From JACOND01 sp965202795 (GTDB lineage Bacteria; Bdellovibrionota; Bdellovibrionia; Bdellovibrionales; UBA1609), in contig OZ241848.1 of the NCBI GenBank assembly GCA_965202795.1, positions 930,001 to 994,000 of the forward strand: a stretch of 64,000 bases of DNA, given 5' to 3'. The notes beneath the pieces were generated by a model. The model had not been told where the DNA came from and did not search any database. It saw nothing but the letters and a program-made list of their open reading frames with translations. Within the stretch, counting starts at the first letter, position 1, and every line of letters starts with the position of its first letter. Both the position numbers and the translations under genes were made by a program. Below, one piece after another: positions 50,385 through 58,293 of this stretch.

Positions 50385-51277
50385 GGCGGGGAGATATGCT
50401 GATGAAGCGCGGCAAAGTAATAGTCCTCAAGCGCGGGCTCCGCCGGCTGGGAGCCGTCTTTTGGATCTTCATCGCTTAAAAAGCGGATCTGGGATTTCCC
50501 CATAAAAAAGCGGGAGGAGAGAACAGCGCGGTTTTTTTTGATTTCAGCCTCCTGCGGCTTTTCCGCGGTTTTTTTCCACAACCTGCCTTTAAGCTCTCCA
50601 ACAGCCTGCTCCGGCTGCGCCAGCGCGAGAATCCGCCCTTCTTTGATAATGGCAAAATTCTGGCAGACGGCGCTTACATCGCCCACAATATGGGTGGAGA
50701 GCAGGACAACCGCCCGCTGCCCCGCCGCGCTCAGGATATTGTAGAATCGGGTCCGCTCCTCCGGGTCCAGGCCGGCGGTTGGCTCATCCACAATCAGAAG
50801 TTTTGGAGAGCCTGCCAGAGCCTGGGCTATGCCAAAGCGCTGTTTCATGCCGCCGGAGTATTTGCCGAGCGGCTTTTCGCCGTATTGGCTTAAATTGACA
50901 AGCTCCAGCAGCTCGCTGACAAGCCTTTTTCTGCCGGGCCGATCGGCTATCCCCTTAAGCATAGCCAAATGATCTAAAAGCGCCGGCGCGGAAATATTAG
51001 GATAGACGCCAAACTCCTGAGGCAGAAAGCCAAGGATTTTTCTCAGCTTTTCTTTTTCCCTTAAAACATCCAGCCCCTCAAAATCAGCGCTTCCGCTGTC
51101 CGGGTCCTGAAGAGAGGCTATTATGCTCATAAGGGTTGTTTTCCCCGCGCCGTTTGGCCCCAGCAGGCCAAAAACCCCTTTAGGCGCGCTCAGGCTGACA
51201 TTATCCAAAGCGCGGACAGCGGCTTTTCCGCCGCTTCCGGGGTAGGTTTTTGTGAGTGACTTGATTTGCAGGCTCAC
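50378..51277 (-). CDS. ABC transporter ATP-binding protein
   Basis: The 299-residue ATPase has all motifs: GLLGPNGAGKTTLMS (Walker A), the Q-loop in LPQEFGVYPN, YSGGMKQRFGIAQAL (signature), LLIVDEPTAGLDPEERTRF (Walker B, D-loop) and LSTHIVGDVSAVC (switch His). It powers the permease-M1 fusion encoded directly after it. The GTG at 51277 is the start, with AGGGAAA before it. The last 80 residues are a specific C-terminal extension found in ABC-2 exporters. The substrate is unknown; the peptidase fusion suggests peptide handling at the membrane. Confidence 0.95.
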   Translation of the reverse strand: MSLQIKSLTKTYPGSGGKAAVRALDNVSLSAPKGVFGLLGPNGAGKTTLMSIIASLQDPDSGSADFEGLDVLREKEKLRKILGFLPQEFGVYPNISAPALLDHLAMLKGIADRPGRKRLVSELLELVNLSQYGEKPLGKYSGGMKQRFGIAQALAGSPKLLIVDEPTAGLDPEERTRFYNILSAAGQRAVVLLSTHIVGDVSAVCQNFAIIKEGRILALAQPEQAVGELKGRLWKKTAEKPQEAEIKKNRAVLSSRFFMGKSQIRFLSDEDPKDGSQPAEPALEDYYFAALHQHISPPC

Positions 51278-51440
51278 TGGATTTCCCTCTGGCTGGATAT
51301 GGGTTTTTCAGGGCTGCTTTGCCGCATGTTTGTTTTTAGCCGCAGATCAGGCGAAAATCCGCGCGGCTGCGGGATGGAATTTACGGGATGGAATTTAATA
51401 TATCACACGAATCAGGGGGGCCTGACCGAAAAATAAGAGA

Positions 51441-51470
51441 GGCCAGTGGATTTTGGACTTTTGTCCAGAG
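51441..51470. repeat. Dispersed stem-loop repeat (copy 1)
   Basis: GGCCAGTGGATTTTGGACTT then TTGTCCAGAG; TGGAC-TTTT-GTCCA forms a hairpin. A near copy is at 53693. Confidence 0.7.
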
Positions 51471-51534
51471 GGGGGGGTTAGATTCTGGAAGCTTCGGGCG
51501 CGCTTTGCGGGAGGCATATTGTTGCGATGAATTC

Positions 51535-51705
51535 ATGTCTGGCTTTGAGGATGCTGCAAAAAAGATTACGCCCGAAGTTCAGGAAGGCAACATAGCCAAA
51601 GCCTTTCCGGGGTTCCTGAAAATGGGGCCGATCACCCTCAATACTTCCATGCTGGAGGATGGCCAGACGCCGCTTTATGAGGGCCGGCTGGATTTCTCTT
51701 TTTAA
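51535..51705 (+). CDS. Doubtful small protein or gene fragment
   Basis: The 56-residue reading from the ATG at 51535 (SGFEDAAKKITPEVQEGNIA, ending PLYEGRLDFSF) looks like protein rather than noise, but it has no clear ribosome site. The frame stays open back to 51388 through the stem-loop repeat. It may be the 3' end of a lost gene. No family was recognised. Confidence 0.3.
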   Translation: MSGFEDAAKKITPEVQEGNIAKAFPGFLKMGPITLNTSMLEDGQTPLYEGRLDFSF

Positions 51706-51832
51706 CTGGAATGTTTCCAGAACTTTCTCAAAATCCTTTCCTTGCGTTGATGAAGCCGGCCTGCCAGATATTCAAATAAACTTGAGATAGGCCCCGCCGG
51801 GCCGCCTGGGGCAAAATCATTACAGGCCCTGT

Positions 51833-52540
51833 TTAATGAGTCCCTGAAGTGATCTGGCCGCTTTCCAGATGGGCTGTGAAAACCCGCGCAATGCCGCCAA
51901 CCTGCGTATTGCCGCCAACCTGCGCAATGCCGCCAACCTGCGCATCGCTATAAACCTGCGCATCGCCATAAACCCGCGCATCGTCGCCAACCCGCGCTTT
52001 GCCGCCAACCCGCGCTTTGCCGCCAACCCGCGCTTTGCCGAAAACCCGCGCTTTGCCCAAAACCCACGCTTTGTCGCCAACCCGCGCCTTGCCCAAAACC
52101 CACGCATGGCCGAAAACCCGCGCATTGCCGTCAACTCGCGCATCGCCGTCAACCCGCGCATCGTTCAAAATTCTCGCCTTGCCGAAAACATGCGCGTTGC
52201 CGCCAACCTGCGCATCGTTGCCAACCCACGCATGGCCGAAAACCCGTGCATGGCCGTAAATCCACGCATTGCCGGAAACCCGCGCATGGCCGCCAACCCG
52301 CGCATGGCCGTAAATCCACGCATTGCCGGAAACCCGCGGATTTTCGCAAACAGCCGCATCAGGCCCAATTAAAGCCGTCCTAGCCACAAAAGCTGTGGCC
52401 GCCACAAAGCCCCCGCCGTTGCTATGAGGGGCGCCCTCAATGCCGTGGCCGCAGGGAGTGTCTTCCGCGGCGGCGGCGGCGGAAAGCCCGAAAATCAGCA
52501 AAGCGCTCAAAAAAGCCTTTTTTAAGTGATTGTGTTTCAT
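51833..52540 (-). CDS. Exported hexapeptide-repeat (left-handed beta-helix) protein, copy 1
   Basis: After a signal peptide (LSALLIFGLSAAAAA) and a 40-residue head, about 155 residues are built from six-residue steps of the form A-[RQHW]-V-x-G/D-[NKDH], as in ARVFGHAWVGNDAQVGGNAH. Such [LIV]-G-x-x-x-x-type steps form a triangular left-handed beta-helix, as in hexapeptide acyltransferases and YdcK-like proteins. No catalytic His is obvious, so it may be structural or surface-exposed. The C-terminal cap reads VFTAHLESGQITSGTH. The ribosome site AAGGAGG precedes the ATG. It is a tandem paralogue of the gene at 52713. Confidence 0.85.
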   Translation of the reverse strand: MKHNHLKKAFLSALLIFGLSAAAAAEDTPCGHGIEGAPHSNGGGFVAATAFVARTALIGPDAAVCENPRVSGNAWIYGHARVGGHARVSGNAWIYGHARVFGHAWVGNDAQVGGNAHVFGKARILNDARVDGDARVDGNARVFGHAWVLGKARVGDKAWVLGKARVFGKARVGGKARVGGKARVGDDARVYGDAQVYSDAQVGGIAQVGGNTQVGGIARVFTAHLESGQITSGTH

Positions 52541-52572
52541 GGAAATACCTCCTTTTTTTATTTTACGGGCAG

Positions 52573-52601
52573 ACTATCGCGCTCTTTTGCCAGCAAGTCA
52601 A
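52573..52601 (-). promoter_or_regulatory. Promoter of hexapeptide-repeat gene copy 1
   Basis: Minus strand: TTGACT (52601-52596), 17 bases, GATAGT (52578-52573), then AAGGAGG before the ATG at 52540. Confidence 0.6.
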
Positions 52602-52603
52602 AC

Positions 52604-52646
52604 AAAAAAAGCGGGTTTTTTAAAATTTGCGCAAAAAACCCCCCGC
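52604..52646 (-). terminator. Terminator between the two hexapeptide-repeat genes
   Basis: Minus strand: GCGGGGGGTTTTTT, loop GCGCAAATTTT, AAAAAACCCGC, then seven T. It ends copy 2 and lies immediately before the copy 1 promoter. Confidence 0.8.
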
Positions 52647-52712
52647 GGGCCGCCTGGGGCAAAATCATTACAGGCCCTGTTTAATGCATTCCTGAAGTGA
52701 TCTTGCCGCTTT

Positions 52713-53399
52713 TCAGATGGCCTGTGAAAACCCCCGCGCCTGGCCGCCAACCCGCGCCTCGCCGAAAACCTGCGCATTGCCGCCAACCCGCGCCTCGCCG
52801 AAAACCCGCGCCTCGCCGCCAACCTGCGCATTGCCGAAAACCCGCGCATTGCCGAAAACCCGCGCCTGGCCAAAAACCTGCGCATTGCCGAAAACCCTCG
52901 CATCGCCGTCAACCTGCGCCTGGCCGCCAACCCGCGCATTGTTGTAAATCACCGTATAGTCGCCAACAATCGCATGGCCTAAAACAATCGCATTGCCGCG
53001 AACCTGCGCATCGCCTAAAACCTGCGCATTGCCGGAAATCCGCGCCTGGCCGGAAATCACCGCATCGCCTAAAACCTGCGCATTGCCGGAAATCCGCGCC
53101 TGGCCGGAAATCACCGTATCGCCTAAAACCCGCGCCTTGCCGGAAATCCGCGCCTCGCCGTAAACCCATGCAGCGCCGTAAACCCTCGCATCGCCGCCAA
53201 CCTGCGCATTGCCGCAAACAGACGCATTTTTGCCCACAAAGGCTGTCTTGGCCACAGTGGCCGTGGCCGCCACAAAGCCCCCGCCGTTGCTATGCGGGGC
53301 GCCCTCAATGCCGGGGCCGCAGGGAGTGTCTTCCGCGGCGGCGGAAAGTCCGAAAATCAGCAAAGCGCTCAAAAAAACTGTTTTTAAGTAATTTTTCAT
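52713..53399 (-). CDS. Exported hexapeptide-repeat protein, copy 2, with altered C-terminus
   Basis: This paralogue shares the signal peptide, the head segment (EDTPCGPGIEGAPHSNGGGF) and the hexapeptide coil (ARVFGNAQVFGQARVFGNAR) of copy 1. Its reading frame ends GGQARGFSQAI. The DNA beyond still encodes the cap of copy 1 (VFTGHLKSGKITSGMH) in another frame, because a run of five G (52730-52734, read on the minus strand) replaces the three G of copy 1. The cap is therefore lost unless the tract slips. Ribosome site AAGGAGG precedes the ATG. It could be a phase-variable or decaying gene. Confidence 0.85.
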   Translation of the reverse strand: MKNYLKTVFLSALLIFGLSAAAEDTPCGPGIEGAPHSNGGGFVAATATVAKTAFVGKNASVCGNAQVGGDARVYGAAWVYGEARISGKARVLGDTVISGQARISGNAQVLGDAVISGQARISGNAQVLGDAQVRGNAIVLGHAIVGDYTVIYNNARVGGQAQVDGDARVFGNAQVFGQARVFGNARVFGNAQVGGEARVFGEARVGGNAQVFGEARVGGQARGFSQAI

Positions 53400-53435
53400 G
53401 ACAAATGCCTCCTTTATTTTTTAGTTTATGCGGGG

Positions 53436-53464
53436 AATATAGAGGGCTTTCGCCTTCAAGTCAA
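53436..53464 (-). promoter_or_regulatory. Promoter of hexapeptide-repeat gene copy 2
   Basis: Minus strand: TTGACT (53464-53459), 17 bases, TATATT (53441-53436). Confidence 0.7.
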
Positions 53465-53466
53465 GC

Positions 53467-53511
53467 AAAAAAAAGCGGGTTTTTGCAAAATTTGCGCAAA
53501 AAAAACCCCGC
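53467..53511 (-). terminator. Terminator-like hairpin upstream of copy 2
   Basis: Minus strand: GCGGGGTTTTTTTTGCGCAA, then ATTTTGCAAAAACCCGC and eight T. It is the counterpart of 52604-52646. No minus-strand gene precedes it, so it may have been copied along with the gene. Confidence 0.65.
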
Positions 53512-53848
53512 GGCCAGGCCCGGCAAACAAGCCCCAGCCCGGCTTGCCAGGCCCGCCGGTGGGCAAAGTGTCTCAAAAAATGAGAAAAACCGAAAATAAG
53601 CCGGTCTTATGGCTGGATTTGCGCCGCAAAGCGGCAAATGCGCAAAATTTATTAAAAAACTGGACTTCAGTTCCCTGCCGGAAAACAAAAAAGGCCAATG
53701 GATTTTGGCCTTTTGTCCAGAGCGGGCTTGCTGCTCTGCCATACTTTTATTTTTTGAAAAAATAAAGTAAACTTTGCCTTAAAGCCTGCGGGCCTGAGCC
53801 AATCGCGGCAGAGTTTTCAGGGGTTTTTATGGCGCTGCCGCGCATAGA
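53512..53848. other. Intergenic region
   Basis: Between divergent genes. It holds a small TCTCA-loop-TGAGA stem near 53571, the second copy of the stem-loop repeat (53693-53722) and a promoter at its right end. No gene seen. Confidence 0.5.
53693..53722. repeat. Dispersed stem-loop repeat (copy 2)
   Basis: GGCCAATGGATTTTGGCCTT then TTGTCCAGAG, three differences from the copy at 51441. Confidence 0.7.
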
Positions 53849-53877
53849 TTTAAGCTTGTTTTTAAGAAAAATATAAT
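53849..53877 (+). promoter_or_regulatory. Promoter for the acidic-linker barrel protein gene
   Basis: TTTAAG (53849-53854), 17 bases, perfect TATAAT (53872-53877), giving a leader of about 30 bases. Confidence 0.5.
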
Positions 53878-53914
53878 TTCTTTATATGAAATTTCAGGTT
53901 TTTTAAGGGCTGAT

Positions 53915-55255
53915 ATGCTGAAGAGACTTTTGCCGCTGCTGGCCGCTTCGCTGATCTGCGCCCCGGCTTTGGCCAAAAAGCCAGCCGAAAAGCCAGCCTC
54001 TGCCGCAGCTGGAGAGCCGGATTCTGCTGCCGGCGCAAAGCGGCCCGCCGCCCGGCTTTCCAAAAAAACCTCTGACAAAAGCCGCCGCGCCCGCCGGGCC
54101 AGGCGGGGGAAAGCTTTTAGAGCTTTGGCAGCGGAAGAGGAAACAGAATCAGAGCTGGATGATCTTCCGCCGGGCTATCTTGATTTTCAAGAAGAGCCTG
54201 AAGAGCCTCTTTATGATGATTTGCCGGAGAATTTTCAAGAGGATCCCCTTTATGATGATCTGCCGGAGGATGATCCAGAGCGCCCGGATAGCCTTCCGCC
54301 GAAGGATCTCCCGGAAGATTTTGGAGGGGATTCCGCAGACAGGCGCGGTTTTCGAGAGGCTGAGCGCCCCCTGCATGAGCTGTCTGAGGGCGGCCTGGAG
54401 GACTCTCCAGAAGGCTTTCCAGAGAAAAGCCCAGGGGACAGTCCAGGGGACAGCCGGGAGAAGCGTTTAGACAAGCCCCCAAAGGAGGGCCTGCCGCCTC
54501 TGGAAGATGAAGATCCCTTTTATGAGCTGCCGCCCCCGCAGCCCGGCGCCTCTCCGAAAGATCTGCCGGAGGGCGCTTTCGGCCCCGCGCCGGAAGAGCC
54601 TTTAAGCGCGGAGGAGGATTTTGAAGATCCCCTGCCGCCGGCTGACAAAGAGCCTGCGGTTATAAGCCGCGCCATGGGAAGGGAAACCGCCCGCCTGGAA
54701 TGGAGGCTGGGTCTGGGGCTTTTGGCAGAGGCGAACAGACAGCCGGGCCTCAGCCCCTCGCTTTCGCTTGTGTTTTTAAGGCCTGTTAAAATACACAGGG
54801 AGCTTGTCGGGGAAAATTTTTGGAAGAGCGGAAAAAGCCTGAAATGGCTGGCTGAGGCGGGCCTTGCCGCGCATTTTCAGAAGGGGGATTATAATACAGG
54901 CATTCCATCAGGCTCTTTTGGCTTTGGGGAGCAGGGGGCCGCAAAAGAGATCATTATTGAGAAAAAGCCCGGGCTGCGCAGCCTGGGGCCTTTTCTTCAA
55001 GCCGGCTTCAGGTATAACTTCAGCCCGCGGTTTTATTTTGCGCTCTCTGCCGGCCCGGCTTTTTTTAACATGGATTCTATAGTCTGGACTGGCGGGATGT
55101 CTGCCGGCTTTGAGGGCCGCCTTCTGCAAATAAGCTCCGGCGTTCAGCCCTTCTCCCACAGCTCTTTCCTCAGAACAAGATGGAGCCTCTCTGTTTCAGC
55201 GGGAACCGCGCTGAAAAAATGGCGCGCCTCCGCAGCGGCGCAAAGCGCGGAATAA
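53915..55255 (+). CDS. Outer-membrane barrel-like protein with long acidic Pro-rich linker
   Basis: The 446-residue protein has a signal peptide (LLPLLAASLICAPALA), a basic stretch (45-66, KSRRARRARRGK), then about 180 acidic residues with degenerate repeats (EPLYDDLPENFQEDPLYDDL). The remaining 190 residues have alternating hydrophobic strands (LGPFLQAGFRYNFSPRFYFA, LSAGPAFFN, SLSVSAGTAL), as in small outer-membrane barrels. The linker is disordered and could span periplasm or bind cations or peptidoglycan. The ribosome site is weak. The linker style resembles the NuoM tail. Confidence 0.7.
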   Translation: MLKRLLPLLAASLICAPALAKKPAEKPASAAAGEPDSAAGAKRPAARLSKKTSDKSRRARRARRGKAFRALAAEEETESELDDLPPGYLDFQEEPEEPLYDDLPENFQEDPLYDDLPEDDPERPDSLPPKDLPEDFGGDSADRRGFREAERPLHELSEGGLEDSPEGFPEKSPGDSPGDSREKRLDKPPKEGLPPLEDEDPFYELPPPQPGASPKDLPEGAFGPAPEEPLSAEEDFEDPLPPADKEPAVISRAMGRETARLEWRLGLGLLAEANRQPGLSPSLSLVFLRPVKIHRELVGENFWKSGKSLKWLAEAGLAAHFQKGDYNTGIPSGSFGFGEQGAAKEIIIEKKPGLRSLGPFLQAGFRYNFSPRFYFALSAGPAFFNMDSIVWTGGMSAGFEGRLLQISSGVQPFSHSSFLRTRWSLSVSAGTALKKWRASAAAQSAE

Positions 55256-55257
55256 GC

Positions 55258-55953
55258 ATGAGCTTTCAGAACCCCTCTCCCCCGGCTGGCTCAGGGCCAG
55301 ATCCCCGCAAAACTTTTATCGTCGGAGATGTCCATGGCTGCTATGAGGAGTTTTTAAGCCTGATGTCAAAAATCAATTACAAAAAGGCGGATTTTCGGCT
55401 GATTTTTGTCGGAGACCTCATAAACCGCGGCCCCCATTCCCTTAAAATGCTCAAATGGCTGAAAACAGAGGGATCTGAGGCGGTTAGAGGCAATCATGAG
55501 CAGGCTTTTTTGAATGGGATTCGCCAGCGGATTCCCATGAGCCAGCCTCTGGAGCGGCTGAAAGCGGACATGGGAGATGAGCTTGAGGAATGGGCCGGCT
55601 GGATCGGCGCATGGCCTTTTTTTATAGAGGGGGAGGATTTTTTTGTTGTTCATGCCGGGCTTGTTCCCGGCGAGCATCCCAAAGACTCCAGCCCTCATTT
55701 GCTGATGAACATCAGAACTTGGGATGGCTTGGGGGAGGACCTGAAAAGCGCGGGCAACCCCCCCTGGCACAAACTCTACAAAGGGGAAAAACTGGCTGTC
55801 TATGGACACTGGGCCCGGCAGGGCCTGAAAGCGCGAAAAAACTCCATTGGGCTGGACTCAGGCTGTGTGTATGGCGGGCGGCTTTCCGGCGTTTTGCTTC
55901 CTGAGAGGCAAATCATTCAAGTCCCCGCGCGGAAGAGCTATTGCCCCCTTTAA
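55258..55953 (+). CDS. Metallophosphoesterase (PP2A/ApaH-like serine/threonine phosphatase fold)
   Basis: The ATG at 55258 gives 231 residues with all PPP-type metal motifs in order: VGDVHGCYEE, FVGDLINRGPHS, RGNHEQAF, VVHAGLVPG, and YGHWARQG. The length and the final GLDSGCVYGGRLSG fit bacterial PPP phosphatases and symmetrical diadenosine tetraphosphatases (ApaH-like). It acts in the cytoplasm on phosphoproteins or Ap4A; the sequence alone does not decide. The start lies two bases after the preceding stop, so the two are probably cotranscribed. A longer frame begins inside the barrel gene and is not used. Confidence 0.88.
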   Translation: MSFQNPSPPAGSGPDPRKTFIVGDVHGCYEEFLSLMSKINYKKADFRLIFVGDLINRGPHSLKMLKWLKTEGSEAVRGNHEQAFLNGIRQRIPMSQPLERLKADMGDELEEWAGWIGAWPFFIEGEDFFVVHAGLVPGEHPKDSSPHLLMNIRTWDGLGEDLKSAGNPPWHKLYKGEKLAVYGHWARQGLKARKNSIGLDSGCVYGGRLSGVLLPERQIIQVPARKSYCPL

Positions 55954-56072
55954 TGATCCGGCTGATTTCGCTCTTGAAAGCGGCCGTTTTAAAGAGTATA
56001 ACCAAAAAAAAGCCCGCCCGCTGGCGATGCTCTGCGCGGGCCAGGCAGGGGGGCGCCCTGGAGGGCAAAAAA

Positions 56073-57617
56073 ATGCCTCAAAAAACTGTAAAAAAACCCA
56101 TGCGGGCCAAAAAAGCTCCGCCCCGGGACATTGAAAAAAAGCTTTGGGCCGCGGCTGACAGCCTGCGGAAAAACATTGACGCCGCTGAATACAAGCACAT
56201 TGTTTTGGGCCTGATTTTTTTAAAATACATCTCTGACTCTTTTGACGCGCTCTATAAAAAACTGCAAAAAGACAGGCGGAGCGATCCAGAGGACAGGGAT
56301 GAATACCTGGCGAAACACATCTTTTTTGTCCCTTCCAGAGCCAGGTGGCTTTATTTGCGCGGCCGCGCCCGGCGCCCAGAAATTGGGCGGGACATTGACC
56401 GGGCCATGGACGCCATTGAGAGCGAAAACCCCAAGCTCAAAAATGTTCTGCCTAAAGTTTATGCCAGGGGAAACATTGACCCTGTCAGCCTGGGGCGGCT
56501 GATTGATGAGTTCAGCAATATTGATATAGAGGCGGCCAGGGGCCGGAGCCGGGATATTTTAGGCCATGTTTTTGAGTATTTTCTGGGCCAGTTTGGCCTG
56601 GCGGAGGGCCGGAAGGGCGGGCAGTTTTACACTCCCCTGTCTGTGGTTAAGCTGCTTGTGGAGATGCTGCAGCCTTATAAGGGCCGTGTGTTTGACCCCT
56701 GCTGCGGGACGGGGGGAATGTTTGTTCAGTCGGAGAGGTTTGTCAGGGAGCATGAGGGGCGGATGGGCGACATTGCCATTTACGGGCAGGAGAGCAACCA
56801 GACCACCTGGCGGCTGGCGCAGATGAATCTCGCCATCCGCCGCATTGACGGCGAGGGGGTTAAATGGAACAGCCAAGGCTCTTTTTTAGAGGACGCGCAT
56901 CCTGACATGAAGATGGACTATGTGATTGCCAATCCCCCTTTTAACGACAGCGACTGGAGCGGGCAGCTGCTGAGGGGGGACGCCCGCTGGCGGCATGGCG
57001 AGCCGCCCGCCGGAAACGCCAACTTTGCCTGGATCCAGCACTTTATTTATCATCTGAAGCCTGCGGGCGGCCGGGCCGGCTTTGTGATGGCCAAAGGCTC
57101 GCTGACTTCCAAGTCCTCCAATGAGGACAGCATCCGAAAAAGCCTGATTGAGGCGGGCCTGATAGACTGCATTGTGAACCTGCCGGCCAAGCTGTTTTTG
57201 AACACGCAGATACCCGCCTCGCTTTGGTTTGTTTCGCGGGGGCAAGCCCCGCGCCGGGATCATATCCTGTTTATTGACGCCCGAAATCTGGGGCATTTGA
57301 TCACCCGCCGCAACAGGGTTTTGTCTGATGGGGACATTCAAAAAATCGCCGGGGCTTACAGCGCCTGGCGGGGCCTGCGCGGCAAATACAAAGACGAGCC
57401 GGGCTTTTGCGCCTCTGTCCCCGTCAAAAAAGTCAGAGAGCTGGATTATATTTTAAGCCCCGGCCGCTATGTGGGCCTTCCTGAAGAGGGCGGGGATTTT
57501 GACTTTGCCGCGCGCTTTGCGGAGCTGAAAAGCCGGCTTAAGCGGCAGATGAAAGAGGAGGCCCGCCTTAACCGGCGGATATTGAAAAATCTTTCCCGCA
57601 TTGAATACAAAAAGTAA
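56073..57617 (+). CDS. hsdM: Type I restriction-modification methyltransferase subunit
   Basis: The 514-residue HsdM has the N-terminal helical domain (IEKKLWAAADSLRKNIDAAE, YKHIVLGLIFLKYISD), the SAM-binding motif FDPCCGTGGMFVQSE near residue 208 and the N6-adenine catalytic NPPF near 287. With HsdS it methylates adenine in a split target sequence. GGAGGG lies seven bases before the ATG. The frame is open to 55941, but that region is a shadow of the phosphatase end. No hsdR gene for the cleaving subunit is seen in the window; it may lie beyond 64000 or be absent. Confidence 0.95.
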   Translation: MPQKTVKKPMRAKKAPPRDIEKKLWAAADSLRKNIDAAEYKHIVLGLIFLKYISDSFDALYKKLQKDRRSDPEDRDEYLAKHIFFVPSRARWLYLRGRARRPEIGRDIDRAMDAIESENPKLKNVLPKVYARGNIDPVSLGRLIDEFSNIDIEAARGRSRDILGHVFEYFLGQFGLAEGRKGGQFYTPLSVVKLLVEMLQPYKGRVFDPCCGTGGMFVQSERFVREHEGRMGDIAIYGQESNQTTWRLAQMNLAIRRIDGEGVKWNSQGSFLEDAHPDMKMDYVIANPPFNDSDWSGQLLRGDARWRHGEPPAGNANFAWIQHFIYHLKPAGGRAGFVMAKGSLTSKSSNEDSIRKSLIEAGLIDCIVNLPAKLFLNTQIPASLWFVSRGQAPRRDHILFIDARNLGHLITRRNRVLSDGDIQKIAGAYSAWRGLRGKYKDEPGFCASVPVKKVRELDYILSPGRYVGLPEEGGDFDFAARFAELKSRLKRQMKEEARLNRRILKNLSRIEYKK

Positions 57618-57725
57618 AGCTTTTGCGGCGGGGCTTGGGCTGGGGGATGAGTTTTATAGCGCGCCGCGGCAAAACTTTGGCTTGCCAAAAAAAGCTGTCT
57701 GCGGCATATTGTGACGGAGGGCGAA

Positions 57726-58202
57726 ATGGGTGAAATCAATTATGAAAAGCTGAAAAAATCTCTTAAGAGATTAAAAGAGCAGCATGAGAATTTTCTCTCT
57801 TTGGATAAAAAAAACCTCTCAGACCTCAATAGGGAGGCAGTGAGAGAGTCCGTTATAAAGAGATTTGAGGTTTGTTATGACACTTTATGGAAGCATTTCA
57901 AAAAATACCTCCAGACTGAGAAAAATTTTGTTGATCTGCCCAATTCCCCCAATGGAATTTTCCGAAAGGCTTTTGAGGCGGACATCATTGACAAAAGCGC
58001 GCTTAGGCGCCTTATGGGCTGTAATGAGTTAAGAGGTTTGGCCGCGCATGACTGCAGCAGGGCAAAGGCCGATACAGCGCTTGAGCGGGCGGGGGGCTTT
58101 ATTCAAGAAACAGAAAAGCTTTATAAGATAATAACAGGCTCCAAAAAATCCCGTCCGGCTGGGCTTGCGGCTTTAGGGAACATAAAGCCTTCCGGCAAAT
58201 AG
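57726..58202 (+). CDS. HI0074-family nucleotidyltransferase substrate-binding protein
   Basis: The 158-residue helical protein has the HI0074-family core: YEKLKKSLKRLKEQHENF, then VIKRFEVCYDTLWKHFKKYL, FRKAFEADIIDKSALRRLMG and a C-terminal helix pair. These proteins normally pair with a small MNT-type nucleotidyltransferase, as toxin-antitoxin-like modules related to HepT/MntA. The usual RN...H stretch reads CNELRGLAAHD here. No nucleotidyltransferase gene flanks it. GGAGGG four bases before the ATG at 57726 supports that start. It sits between hsdM and hsdS, a place where such genes are often inserted. Confidence 0.8.
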   Translation: MGEINYEKLKKSLKRLKEQHENFLSLDKKNLSDLNREAVRESVIKRFEVCYDTLWKHFKKYLQTEKNFVDLPNSPNGIFRKAFEADIIDKSALRRLMGCNELRGLAAHDCSRAKADTALERAGGFIQETEKLYKIITGSKKSRPAGLAALGNIKPSGK

Positions 58203-58293
58203 GAGCTGCAGAAAAAAGCGTATTAGATTTTTCCCTGCTGGCGGGAGCTGCCAGCTTTAACCGGCTTTAAGCCAAACAAAAAAGGAGGCGCGT

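Larger units (their letters stand above)
51278..51819. other. Intergenic region with a stem-loop repeat and one doubtful small frame
   Basis: About 540 bases between the ABC operon and the first hexapeptide-repeat gene. It contains the stem-loop repeat at 51441 and the doubtful frame at 51535; the remainder holds nothing recognised. Confidence 0.5.

Noticed and set aside
51869..53401. Plus-strand repeat-rich frames opposite the hexapeptide genes
   Set aside because: They mirror the periodic coding of the minus-strand genes, which have signal peptides, ribosome sites and promoters.
54117..54482. Minus-strand frames opposite the acidic linker
   Set aside because: Shadows of the repeated linker codons of the 53915 gene.
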